From contig BBZN01000003.1 of NCBI GenBank assembly GCA_001304855.1, positions 119,577-183,576 of the forward strand: a DNA stretch of 64,000 bases, in the 5' to 3' direction. Every line of letters starts with the position of its first letter. Within the stretch, counting starts at the first letter, position 1. The position numbers and the translations under genes are program-made. Origin of the DNA: Clostridia bacterium UC5.1-1D2 (lineage in GTDB: Bacteria > Bacillota > Clostridia > Lachnospirales > Lachnospiraceae). The notes under the pieces were generated by a model. It was not told the DNA's origin and did not search any database. It saw nothing but the letters and a program-made list of their open reading frames with translations. This document shows, in pieces, positions 39,197 through 49,997 of this stretch.

Positions 39197-40842
39197 ATGG
39201 ATAGGATGTTGATAGATGAGACCGGTTTAATTCTTTGCGGAAGGTTATCGGAAGCCGGAGATTTCTACACCAGAATAACCGGGCTGATGGGAATGGCAGC
39301 GCTGGAGGATGATGAAGGTCTGTTTTTAAAGAATGTGGGATCAATCCATACCTGTTTTATGAGATTTTCCATCGATGTCATTTATATGGATGCTCAACTG
39401 AAAGTTCTTGACAAAGAGACATTAAAGCCCTGGAGCCTTGGAAAACCGGTAAAAGGCGCGGTTCATACACTTGAACTGAAGGAACAGAGGGGATCCCTTT
39501 TTATATAGGACAGCAGTTGATGATTGTGGATGAAAAAGAGAAAGGAAGGGCAGAGGTTATGGATGACAGAAGTCAGATGACGGAATCGGAGAATAATCTG
39601 GAGGAAATTAAAAGGCGGTATGAAAATAATGAACTGGATGATCAACTGAAGAGCTGTTTTATCGGAGGGTTTGATAAACGATCTGTAAAGACAGCGCTGG
39701 AAAATTACAGGGAAATACTTAAATGGATGCAGGAAAATTTCGACTCCCAGCTTCAGGATATTATATCTGAAAAAGAAAAATCAATCAGCGAATGCAGCTT
39801 TTTAAAACGCCAGCTTCAGGATGTAATGGAAAAAACTATGGAAGCGGATGAAATTCAGGCGAAATATGATGCTCTGAATGCTTCTATGGAGGAAAAGGAG
39901 GAGGAGATTAAGGGGCTGGCGGAATCCCTTAGGCGGGTCCAGGATGAGGAAAAGAATTGGAAAAAGGAGATGCCCCTTCTCCGGGACGGGAAAAAGAAGC
40001 TGGAAGATGAGAAAAAGAAGCTGGAAGACGAGTACAGGAAGCTGGAAGATGAAAAAGGGAAGCTGGAAGACGAGTACAGGAAGCTGGAAGATGAGAAAGG
40101 GAAGCTGGAAGACGAGTATAGAAAGCTGAAGGATGAGAAAGGGAAGCTGGAAGATGCGTATGAGAGCCTCGAAGATCAGCAGAAGGATCTGAAAGAAGAG
40201 TATGCAAGGCTGGCTGCAACGAAAGGCGTTGTTGGAAGGAACTTTGAACTGAACAAGGATACGGTGAGGGATCTGACCCGCCAGCTGGAAAGTATGACCG
40301 ATTACTGCCAGGGGCTGGAGAACCAGCAGGCAGCGCTGGAGCGCCAGCTGGAGAGCATGCAGAAAATCAGCCAGGAGCTGGATGCCATAACAAAGGAATC
40401 TAATATCAGTAAAGAGGAACTGCGAGGATATCAGAAGAAATATATTACCATAAAACGTGAAAATGATGACCTGAACGGTGAGCTGGAATCAGCAGGCAGA
40501 CTTCTCAGCAATATTCTTGAACAGTATGAGCAAAAGGATACGGAAAGCAGCATTCTTAAAAGAGATCTTGCGGAACAGAAGCAGCAGGTGGTTAAGTCGT
40601 TAAAAGAAAAACTGGAGCTGCAAAATACAAATGTATCTCTGATGGAGCAGATAATCGCCCTCGAAAGCAGGATTCAGGTTTATGAAAAGGAAAACCAGAT
40701 GCTGCGAAAAGATTTTGAAACGTTAAACAAGGAGTACCGCCAGCTGGAAAGCAGCAAAGTCATAAAGTTTTCGGCTCCGGGAGGCGCAGAAGCGGAACAC
40801 AAGGCAGAAGAAGGCTTGAACAGCGCCAAGGACCTGGCATAA
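39197..40842 (+). CDS. DUF192 domain fused to a long coiled coil (one frameshift)
   Basis: The first 105 residues are a DUF192 domain: GLMGMAALEDDEGLFL, SIHTCFMRFSIDVIYMD, HTLEL. Adding one G near 39483 turns the ending into ELKGTEGIPFYIGQQLMIV, the normal DUF192 finish, and the frame then runs without a stop into the coiled-coil product ending at 40842. So this is probably one 548-residue protein. The C-terminal 430 residues are almost entirely heptad-patterned, with tandem LEDEYRKLEDEKGK units, and begin with FIGGFDKRSVKTALENYREI, reminiscent of DivIVA-type starts. The partner and function are unknown. Promoter copy C ties it to the secretion regulon, so it may be a scaffold for the apparatus. 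Confidence 0.65.
39997..40160 (+). repeat. 21/42-bp tandem repeats encoding coiled-coil heptads
   Basis: Units encoding KLEDEYR and KLEDEKG alternate about four times with few changes at the DNA level, so the array is recent or maintained by slippage. It lengthens the coiled coil in seven-residue steps without breaking the heptad phase. Confidence 0.88.
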
Positions 40843-40935
40843 AATACAAAGAAATACAATTCCAGTACCGGCGCTGTAAATGCGGATGATGGAATGATCA
40901 AAAAATATCATAGAATGCATTTGGATGGAGAGAAT

Positions 40936-42792
40936 ATGGAAAATATTATTAATTGTAATGTATGCAGGGATGCAGATCCGGTTTTGGGGAAGTTTATTAA
41001 GGGACTTCCGGTGGAAACTTCCCACCACCGTGTGGAAAGCCAGTCCGTCAAGTGCGGATTTGGACTTCAGGGAGTTTGCTGCCGCCTCTGTGCAAACGGG
41101 CCATGCCGTGTAACTCCTGACGGGCCCAGAGGCGTATGCGGCGCAGATGCAGACACCATTGTGGCGCGTAACTTTCTGAGGCGGTGGCCGCAGGCGCAGG
41201 CTGCTATATCCACGTAATTGAGACTTCAGTCCGTATGTTGGCGTCTATAGCAAAAGAGAAAAACCCATTGCCAACCCACGGGCATTACGACGTCTGGCTG
41301 AAAAGCTGGGGATTGAAAGGGGAGAGGATATTTATGAACTTGCATTTAAGGTGACTTCTGCAATCCGCCAGGACCTTTATCTGGAACAGGGAACAGGGAT
41401 GACATTGACCCGGCGTCTGGCCTACGGTCCCCGTTACGAGAGGTGGAAAGAGCTGGGAATCCTTCCGGGGGCGCCAAGTCGGAGGTCTTTGAAGGGGTGG
41501 TAAAGACTTCCACCAACCTGTCCAGTGATCCTGTGGAAATGCTTCTCCACTGTCTTACCCTGGGAATTGCCACCGGATTGTATGGTTTGCAGCTGACGAA
41601 TCTGATCAACGATGCTGTGGTAGGAGATCCTAAAATACGGGTTGGAGGAACCGGCCTTGGAATCATTGATCCGGAATACATAAATTTGATGGTGACCGGG
41701 CACCAGGAGAGCCTGTTCATACATATAATGGAACGGATCGCTTCTCCTGCCGCCGCTGAACTGGCCAGGAGCGCAGGGGCGAAAGGCTTTCGGGTGGTAG
41801 GCTGCACCTGTGTAGGACAAGATATGCAGCAGAGAGCGGAATGCTACGGTGAATACTTTTATGGAAACGCAGGAAATAACTTTACAAGTGAGGCGATCCT
41901 GGCTACAGGAGCTGTTGACGGAGTAATTTCAGAATTTAACTGCACGCTGCCTGGAATAGAGACGGTATGCGAAACCTATGATATTGTTCAGATATGCATT
42001 GACAAGGTTGCAAAAAAGAAAAATGCAGAGTTGATGGATTGGGATGATGATAGTATACTTGACAAAATCGCTGAAGCTTACTGCCGGAGACGGAAAAATG
42101 TAAAAATTCATATTCCGGATCACGGGTTTAAAGACAGCATGGCAGGAATTTCAGAAATTAATTTAAAACAATTCCTTGGAGGTGAGTGGAAGCCCCTTCT
42201 GGATTTGATTGTCAGCGGCAAGATAAAGGGAATTGTCGGCGTTGTAGGCTGTTCCAGCGTCAGGGAAGGGCACGACGTACTCACTGTACAGTTAACCCGG
42301 GAATTAATCAAAAGGGACATTCTTGTTTTAACTGCAGGCTGCAGTTCAGGCGCGCTGGCAAATTGCGGCCTTACAAGAAGGGAAGCAGCCCTGGAGGCAG
42401 GAGCGGGCCTGAGAGAAATCTGCCAAAGCCTGGGAATTCCCCCTGTATTAAATTTCGGCCCATGTATTGCAATCGGACGCCTGGAAATGGCGGCAGCAGA
42501 ACTGGCAGAGGAATTGTCCGTAGATATGCCGCAGCTGCCCTTGGCCTTTTCGGCGGCACAGTGGCTGGAAGAACAGGCGCTGGCAGACGGGGCCTTTGGC
42601 TTATCCCTGGGATTGACCCTTCATCTGGGGCTGCCCCCTTATATGACCGGAAGTAAGACGGTGGTTCAGGTTTTGACGAAGGACATGGAGACGCTGACCG
42701 GAGGCAGGCTGATTATTGATAATAACCCGAAAACGGCAGCGGATCAGTTGGAAGCAGCTATTATGGATAAAAGAAAGGCGTTAAATATATAG
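40936..42792 (+). CDS. cooS: Ni-Fe-S carbon monoxide dehydrogenase catalytic subunit (three frameshifts)
   Basis: Oxidises CO to CO2 at a Ni-Fe-S C-cluster in the cytosol. The N-terminal cluster motif is intact (KCGFGLQGVCCRLCANGPCR, then GVCGADADTI). The C-cluster ligands are all visible: GHQESLF (His), TCVGQD, EFNCTLPG, VVGCSSVREG, TAGCSSGALANCG and FGPCIAIGR. Frames change near 41180 (restoring FLRAVAAGAGCYIHVIE), 41260 (an A-run, restoring KKPIANPRALRRLAEKLG) and 41466 (a G-run, restoring PGGAKSEVFEG). About 618 residues is normal. GGAGAG supports the ATG at 40936; 40894 is an alternative. TCVGQD in place of the common CCTGNE marks a less typical CODH clade. It leads a CO oxidation operon with cooF and a flavoprotein. 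Confidence 0.92.
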
Positions 42793-42801
42793 GTGGAGCT
42801 T

Positions 42802-43253
42802 ATGGTAAAACGTATTGTCATCGATGCATCTTTATGCGACGGCTGCCTGAACTGTTCGGTGGCCTGCATGAATGCCGGCAGAGAAACACCGGGATCGGTC
42901 TATGAATTGGATTTGGAAGACCCTGAGAACAGCTCCAGAAACTGTATTTACCAGAGGGAGGGGAATTATTTTCCGGTATTCTGCCGGCACTGTGGAGAGC
43001 CGGACTGTCTCAGAGCCTGTATGAGCGGCGCACTGCGCAAAAATGCACAGACGGGCCTGGTGGAATATAACCCGGAGCGATGCAGCGGCTGTTACATGTG
43101 TGTTATGAACTGCCGGTTTGGACATCCGAAGCCGGACTGGAGAAACCGTCTGGTAATCCGCTGTACATTCTGCCAGGATACAAAAGAGGGAGAGCGCAGT
43201 GTGTGAAGGCGTGTCCGAAAAAGGCCATTATGGTCAGGGAGGTTGAAAAATGA
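42802..43253 (+). CDS. cooF: CooF-like four-cluster ferredoxin subunit (one frameshift)
   Basis: Electron-transfer partner of CODH. Cysteine groups fit several [4Fe-4S] clusters: CDGCLNCSVAC near the start, FCRHCGEPDCLRAC, CSGCYMCVMNC, and CTFCQDTK. The frame ends early at 43206, but one base restores CVKACPKKAIMVREVEK with the final cysteine pair and a stop at 43253. ATG 42802 is preferred to the upstream GTG at 42793 because AGGTGGAG lies before it. It starts 10 bp after cooS and overlaps the flavoprotein gene by 4 bp, so electrons from CO probably pass from CooS to CooF to that flavoprotein. Confidence 0.87.
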
Positions 43254-44568
43254 AGCACGTTATCATAGGCGCCAGCGTTGCGGGTTTGGCGGCAGCTGAG
43301 GAGATTCGCCGGTTAGATCCCAGGGCGGAAATAGTGGTTATTTCCCGGGAAGAAAAGGTTGTCTCCAGGTGTATGCTTCATAAGCGTTTGGGGCTGGAAC
43401 GAAGCACAGAAGCTATTAATTTTGTAGAGGATGATTTTTTCGAGAAAATTCGATTATGTGGATGAAAGGGCGGGAGGTTGAGGCTCTTTTAGAGGATGAG
43501 TACAAGGTAAAACTGGACCCCTATGAGGAAGGGGATGAAACGGTTTCTTTTGATAAATTGCTCATTGCTTCAGGGGCATCCTATTTTGTGCCTCCCATCA
43601 GAAATCTTAAATATGCCGACAATGTCTTTGGATTCCGCGATTTGTCGGACATAGCAGAGATTGAGCGGGCAATCGAAAAGTATGGCTCTAAGGTGGCGAT
43701 CATAGGCGGAGGCCTTGTAGGGGTAGACGTGGCATGTGGACTATGCGCCAGAAAGCTGGATGTGACTGTAATTGAGATGGAACAACGTTTGATGCCCCTG
43801 CAATTGGACGAGTATGTGTCTGATAAGTATAAGAGGGCTTTTGAAGAGAAAGGGTGCAAAATACTGCTGGGACGTCAGGTAAAAACTGCCGAAACCGACC
43901 AATGGGAATGTGTCCGCAGGTTAGTATTCAGCAACGGAGAATCTGTCCAGTGCGACGTGGTCATTGTTGCAGTCAGCGTAAAGCCCCAGATGGATTTTCT
44001 TAATGGAAGCAGCATTCAGGCTTTACATATGAATTATTACAGTCAGAATATATTGAGCCGCTTTTTAAAAAAGACGGATATATCAGTGGATAAGGGCTTG
44101 AAGGTTGATGCGTATTTAATGACAAGCCTGAGGGACATTTATGGCGCGGGCGATGTAACCGGAATTTCCAGTATCTGGCCCGATGCCAGGGCTATGGGGA
44201 TCTGCGCTGCGCGAAATATGTGCGGCAGGGCGGAACCCTATAAAGATTTGTTTCCGGATAAGAACTCAGCTGTTTTCTGGGGAATTAAATCCGTATCATT
44301 AGGCAAGATTAATGTAAATCCTGAATCCTATGAAATATTGGTACACCGCACTGAAAAGAGCTATAAAAAGATTATTTTGAAAGAGGGGTATCTGGAAGGC
44401 GTATTGATGGAAGGAGACATCTCCAATGCAGGCGTTTATCTGTATGCGCTGAGAGAGCGGGTGCCTGTAGCCGGGCTTCTTGATCATATTTTCCGTCTTT
44501 CTTTTGCCGATTTTTATGGCGCTGATCCCATAACCGGGGCGTATATCTATAAGAGCCTTAAGAACTGA
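43250..44568 (+). CDS. FAD/NAD(P)-dependent oxidoreductase, CODH-associated (one frameshift)
   Basis: Pyridine-nucleotide-disulfide-type flavoprotein. HVIIGASVAGLAAAEEIRRL is the N-terminal FAD-binding fold, AIIGGGLVGVDVACGL the NAD(P)-binding fold, and RDIYGAGDVTGISS the second FAD motif. VSRCMLHKRL near residue 45 carries a cysteine. The frame shifts near 43448, after which the product continues to 44568; about 439 residues in total is typical of the family. It overlaps cooF by 4 bp. The set cooS-cooF-flavoprotein is a known CODH arrangement and would reduce NAD(P)+ with electrons from CO. Direct acceptor specificity cannot be told from sequence. Confidence 0.87.
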
Positions 44569-44731
44569 GGATAAAAGGTGAATCTCCGAAATTACTATCC
44601 ATAATATAAACACAAAGTCAAAAGAAATGAATCAGGAAAAGAAGAGGAAAGGAGCGGGTCGGTAAACAGCATATAATACAAAGAAGATGGACATCAAAAA
44701 AGAAGGAGATTGGCAATAATGAAAATTAGGA

Positions 44732-46768
44732 ATGGCGAGTATTATGGATAGTAAGTTGTTAGAATTTTATACAAATATGCGGGTTGTCCGAAAAAAACTT
44801 AAGGAACTGCAAGAACAGTATGAGTTCTGCGGCATTGTATTTTTAGATGTCAATTCAGAAACCTTTCTCTTTACAGGCCAAAAGCTCAGGGAATTATTTG
44901 AGAATCCAAACTCCAGAATTCTTCAGAGCTGTAATATCAGGAGAATAAATGATTTTATCAGGAATCTCTATGAGACGGAGGAGACAAAGGAGTATTTTAA
45001 TCCATGTAATATCACCAATATAAAGGTGGAAGATGAGCAGGGCAGCTATTGGGTACAGCTATACGCATGGAAGTGGAAGTTTACCCGGGGCCGCAGCCTG
45101 GCCGGGATTATCTGGATTAAACTGGAAGAAAAAAACAGGCTCAGGGCCCCTTCCTGTCAGGTAATTGCCGGATACATAAAATTCAAATCCCGGATAGATA
45201 CCGGGAGGAAACATTGGATAATTACCTGTTTGCATGGAATATCCTTGACGACAGAGTGCTGTTGTCAAAAAACTGGTCCGACAAATTCAGCGCCCGGAAC
45301 TCATATAAAAGACTAAATGGACAACTCATTGAGTGGTATATGGTAAAGGAGGATATATCTAAGTTTCATAAACTTCAAAATGATATAAAGGAGGGGAAAA
45401 TTCCCGAGGATATTCTGCTGAGATTTCATGTTAGGAATGAGAAACAGGATTATGAGTGGTGCCGCATCAGCTTTCTAAGCATACTTTGCATGATAAGATG
45501 CCCATATATGTGATTGGACAGGTGCAGGATATTGATGAAAGGAATGGGAATCTCTGTTCCAAAGACGGTTCTTTTTATACATCTGACAGAAAAACCATGC
45601 GTCAGAGGATGAATGAGATTTTTGCCGATGAGGTGTCAGAAGAAATCCACGGGTTTCTTGCTGTTCGTCTGAATATAAAAGAAGCGGCCAAAAATGCGGA
45701 GATTTTCTGGGAGGAGTCGGCAATTTCTTACTCCTTCGTAAAAAAACTGTCCTTCATATTTGGGCCGGGAGATATACTGCTGGTTCACGATGACATTCTG
45801 GTTATCGTTATGAAAGATATGGAGAGTGAAGCTGGTGTGTCAGGTAAAGCGGCTCTAATCCACAAGGCGTTTGAGTGTATGGGGCCGGATAACCTGTATG
45901 CAGAGATGGGCCTATCCCTTTGGCCAAGGGACGGAAGGACCTTTGAAGAACTGTTGATATCTGCAGAAAAGAATATGGATATTAAAATAAGCTGTTCCGG
46001 GAGTGAGCTTACGGAAGGCCCGGATAATTCAGGAGATGGAGAGTCAGAGGAGGAGACAGCCCGCAGGCTGGGCAACTGGCCTGTCAGCGTAGTCTCCGAT
46101 ATTATGGATGACTGGTATCATATGATATATATGAATTCGCGCTTAAAGCGGCAGATGGAACTGGTGGAGGCCCAAATCATGCTGGGTCAAATCAAGCCTC
46201 ATTTTGTTTTTAATGCATTGGCAAATATTAAAGCATTGATGCATACAGATACTGATATGTCTGAGAGGCTGATTATTGCCTTTACAAAGTATTTAAGGGC
46301 CCATCTGGATGCATGGGGAAAGGAGGAGATGATACCGTTACGGGAAATCCTGGAATTTGTTGATAATTATATTCAGGTAGAACAGAGCCGGTTTCCCGGA
46401 AAATTTGAAGTAGACTATGATATTCAATATGAAAATTTCATATGCCTCATTTTATTATACAGCCTTTAGTTGAAAATGCAATTAAGCATGGCCTTTGTAA
46501 GAAAAACGGAACAGGAAAATTACGGATTGCATCCTACCGGGCCGACGGTGAAATATGTATTGAGATTGAGGATGATGGAATCGGTTTTAACCAAATGCCG
46601 GAGCCGACAATGGACGGCGGCATGGGAATTGAGAATGTCAGAAAAAGGCTTGCTTATCTGCTGGATGGAAGTTTAGTGCTTAACAGTGAGTTAGGAAAAG
46701 GGACTAAGGCAGTAATCAGGTTTAGGGGGTACAGAAATGAAGATCAAGGTAATTATCGTAGAGGATGA
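44732..46768 (+). CDS. LytS/YesM-type histidine kinase with degenerate GGDEF domain (three frameshifts)
   Basis: A sensor kinase without membrane segments. The N-terminal 250 residues look PAS/GAF-like. Then comes a region with GPGDILLVHDDILVIVM and GLSLWPRDGRTFEELLISAE, which matches the middle and end of a GGDEF domain whose active site has been lost (HDD in place of GGDEF). The kinase core follows: QIKPHFVFNALANIKALM with the phospho-accepting His, and PLVENAIKHGL with GGMGIENVRKRLAYL as ATP-binding lobes. Frames change near 45175, 45470 and 46435. The start is uncertain. Its end overlaps the response regulator by about 30 bp, so they form a pair. Cytosolic sensing of a small ligand or nucleotide is possible. 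Confidence 0.8.
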
Positions 46769-47551
46769 GATCAATATTTTGATGGAGATACAGCGGAATC
46801 TGGAACGTATGGCAGATGTAGAGGTGGTAGGTGAATTTCTCTCCCCACTTGACGCATTAAAATTTATACACAGCAATGAAATCGATTTGGCTATTCTGGA
46901 TATTGAAATGGCGGGGCTCAAAGGAATGGAACTTGCCAAAATAATAAAGGAAATTTATCCGGCAGCTCAGATTCTCTTTTCCACCGGATACAGCCAATAT
47001 GCTATGGAAGCTTACCAGCTTCAGGCTATGGGATATTTGATGAAACCCTACTCTTATTCAGAACTGGAAAGCGCTGTCCTCCGCTGCAGGGCGCTGATAA
47101 AGGGGCTTCGTTCCGATAATAAGGAGTCGCAGGTATACGTGAGAACCTTCGGGAATTTTAATGTGTATCTCAATGGAGAGGCTCTGTTCTTTGCCCATGG
47201 AAAAGCCAAAGAGCTGTTTGCATTTTTAGTAAATGCAAGAGGAGGAACCGTAACAATGGAGCAGATAATTACATCTCTTTGGGAAAACCGTCCATATGAC
47301 AACCGGGCCAAACAGCTTTACCGAAAAGCCGTATCTCTTATGCGCGCCACATTCCGAAATGCGGGAATTGAAGAGATATGCTTTTTTACAGAAGCTGCCT
47401 GGCCAGCAACAGAAAAATGTATTCATGCGACTATGAGGAATTTCTGGAAGGGTCTGCGGAGCAGAGAAGGGCTTATATCGGAAATTACATGGCGGAATAC
47501 AGCTGGGCGGAAGATACGAACGCAATATTGAGCAATATTGTAAATTATTAG
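46737..47551 (+). CDS. Response regulator with SARP/OmpR-type winged helix and BTAD-like end
   Basis: The receiver domain carries the acidic pair VEDE, the phospho-accepting Asp in AILDIEMAG, the Thr in LFSTGYSQYA and MKPYSYSEL with the conserved Lys. The output domain (TFGNFNVYLNGEALFFAHGK, then ELFAFLVNARGGTVTMEQII) is a SARP/OmpR-type winged helix. A T-run near 47388 lacks one T; restoring it gives CFFYRSCLASNRKMYSCDYE and a BTAD-like end with YSWAEDTNAIL, stop at 47551, total about 271 residues. OmpR-type domains bind direct repeats in 11-bp steps, which is the phasing of the three regulon promoters here, so this pair is the leading candidate for their activator. That link is inference. 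Confidence 0.85.
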
Positions 47552-47699
47552 ATCCTATGAACCGGAGGCGGGAATCTCAGCGTTATTATCTGCATCTCAG
47601 CAACAGGAGATTAGAGCGGGCCGGTTTGCCGGATTTGTAAACATATGATAGAAGGGAACGTGATGTTTTACTTCCATAAGCATCGCGTAAGGGAAGAAA

Positions 47700-49923
47700 A
47701 TGCCGTTAAAAAAATTATCAGATGAAGAAATGAGAGAGAAACTTCACCGTCGGGAAGAGGTCAGAAAAATCGTTGCAGAGAGAGGCCTGACCGATATGTT
47801 TAGAATCGATCCTAAAGTAATGAGGAAGGCGGAGGGACTCCCTGAGGAGGAGGAGACCGCTGAAGCTTCCCGTTCAAACTGGAAACAGGGCGCAAAAAAG
47901 GTATTAGACAGATTTACCCAGGTAACAGGTTCAGCTGCAGGCGTATCTTACCTGGCAACGAATGCGGCTAACACTGCGGGCGCTTCCGGCCTGGCTTACG
48001 GATATTGGGCGGGAGGAGTCACCGGCTTTATGAACGCTGTCCCCAATCTCATAAAGCAGGGAAAAGACATGTCGGAGAACTGGAAGGATGCTTCCGGTTA
48101 TGAACGCTATAAAAGTGTAAAAGGAATGATCGGCGGTATAAACGGTCTGGCGGGTAATACAAGAAACATGGTTTTACAGGCCGCTGACGGCTTTGCAGGC
48201 GTTACATGGAATGCGCCGGGATACACCTATACGGAATCAGGAGTCAATCCTGCCCAGCTGGAGGCCGATATCGGATTCAATATTATTAATAACTCTCTGG
48301 TGGTATTGGGCGGCGCTGAACAGATTTATGAGAGCCGCAAACGAATGAACGATATGAGAGAGACTAACGCCTCCATCAGAGAAATGCAGATGGAGTCCAT
48401 TGAAGGGATTAAAGAAGCGATCAACGACCCCCGTATTGACGAGATATTCACGTCTCTGAAGGATCCTAAAACCCAGAGAGGAAAATTCATTCCCGCACTT
48501 TCAAAAATGCTGGACGTAGTTGAGGACTTGCACAAAGAAGCGGTAACTGAGGGGGCCCAAGGAGACAAGATTCAGCGCCTGGACTATGTAAAAGATTACC
48601 TGAAAGATAACATGTCTGCTTTTGAGGAGACGGAAAAGCTGGTAAGAACCCAGGCCATGGCAAAGAAGCAGGCAAATCTTGAAACGGCAAACGGCGCTTA
48701 TGATGTGGTTAAGGGTTCTGTGAGCGTAGCTGCCATCTCCACCCGTTTTATATCCAGCCCCATGGGAGGAATCGCCGGACTCATAGACGGAGTCACCGGA
48801 GTTTTAGGCGACGCCGCGTTTAAGGGGAAGTTTTTTGGCCTGGAGGAATTGTGGGATGGAAAAAGCATTGTCGGGCAGCGCAATAAAAGGAGAGCTGCCG
48901 CAGAGGAAGTGGATGCGGCCATAAGCCTCTGCGGCGACAGGGACTACAGTGTAAAAGCGCCACACATCAATTAGTCCAGGACGTTATCAAGGATTATAAT
49001 GAGAGAAATCCTGAGGAACCATTGCCCAATAACAATGATACGAAACGCTCCATTGCAGCCAAAGTATACTATGAGCTGGGGAGCGTGGAGCGGACCAAAG
49101 CCGGACTGGGCAATAATATAATGCTGAAGCGGGCTGCGGAATTACGGACCGCGGCTATGGAAGAGCCCTCGGAAAATGGACCTTACCACTGGTGCGTCAA
49201 GTCTCTGGGGCTTAAATGTAAAGACGGAGAATTGCCGGGAGTGGATCAGATAGCCCAACGGATGGGCTGCAACCGGAACTGGAGAGAGCTTGTCAAACAG
49301 GATGAGATTGACGTGAAGGAAGTGAAATGGGCCGATAAGCAGGCCCAAAGGGCGGAAGGAAGCGCCGCTGACGGCTCCGCAGGATGGTACAGGCAAAGGC
49401 GGATATTGAACAGGCGCTGGAAAATACCACGGAGCGGAGAAAGTTTGGACGGGATGTCTTTACAAAGCGGGTACAGCTGGAGCAGGCAGAAAGTGAAAAC
49501 GCTGTGGAAAAGAACCGGACCGGAGAAATTGCGCCGAAGGGAACGGAACCGGTAAAACCAAAAGAGGAAAGTGCAGCGCCGAAAGGAACGGAACCGGTAA
49601 AACCAAAGGCGGAAAGTGCGGCGCCGAAGGGAACGGAACCAGTAAAGCCAAAGGCGGAGGAGATTGAAAAGTTGTTGTCATCGATGCCGGATGTGCCTAC
49701 TCATGAGCCAGGTGAAAGATATCCAGGCGTTCAAACAGCATCCAAGGACGAGCCTGTAAGGAAGATCAGTATGGAGGAGCTTGGGGCCATGGGAGTTAAA
49801 ACAGGGCGGAGCTCCAGGCCTGCAAGGCAGGCGCTGCTGGAGGCGCCCCTTTATGAAACGGAGAAAGAAGTGAAGGCAGGAGCCGTCAATAAGCCTGTAA
49901 AAAAGCAGCAGGGGCTGCGGTAA
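47700..49923 (+). CDS. Large paralogue 1: unrecognised protein with repeat linker and basic C-terminus; candidate substrate
   Basis: Unknown family, about 741 residues, no signal peptide. It begins MPLKKLSDEEMREKLHRREE. Residues about 75-125 are Ala/Gly-rich and somewhat hydrophobic (VSYLATNAANTAGASGLAYG), a helical segment follows with GYTYTESGVNPAQLEADIGF, then a folded-looking domain (YHWCVKSLGLKCKDGELPGV). The linker has three 45-bp repeats (APKGTEPVKPKAESA). The end carries EIEKLLSSMPDVPTHEPGE and KISMEELGAMGVKTGRSS, then a basic tail. Frames change near 48955 and 49385. Paralogue 2 follows 75 bp later and matches across most of its length. The C-terminal motif resembles those of the zincin and the 32500 protein, so it may be an exported substrate. 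Confidence 0.68.
49531..49662 (+). repeat. Three 45-bp repeats in paralogue 1 linker
   Basis: Three nearly identical 45-bp units encode APKGTEPVKPK(E/A)ESA; the third diverges at its end. The array sits in the disordered linker before the C-terminal motif and is absent from paralogue 2, so it arose after the duplication. Confidence 0.88.
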
Positions 49924-49997
49924 ACAATTCTTATTTGCAGTGGAAAGGAAAATATGATGATGTTTTATTTCTTTAAACATTATTAAGGGAAAAAAAT

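Noticed and set aside
39929..40219. Minus-strand reading frame with LPASLSHLPA-type repeats
   Set aside because: It is the shadow of the coiled-coil heptad repeats on the plus strand.
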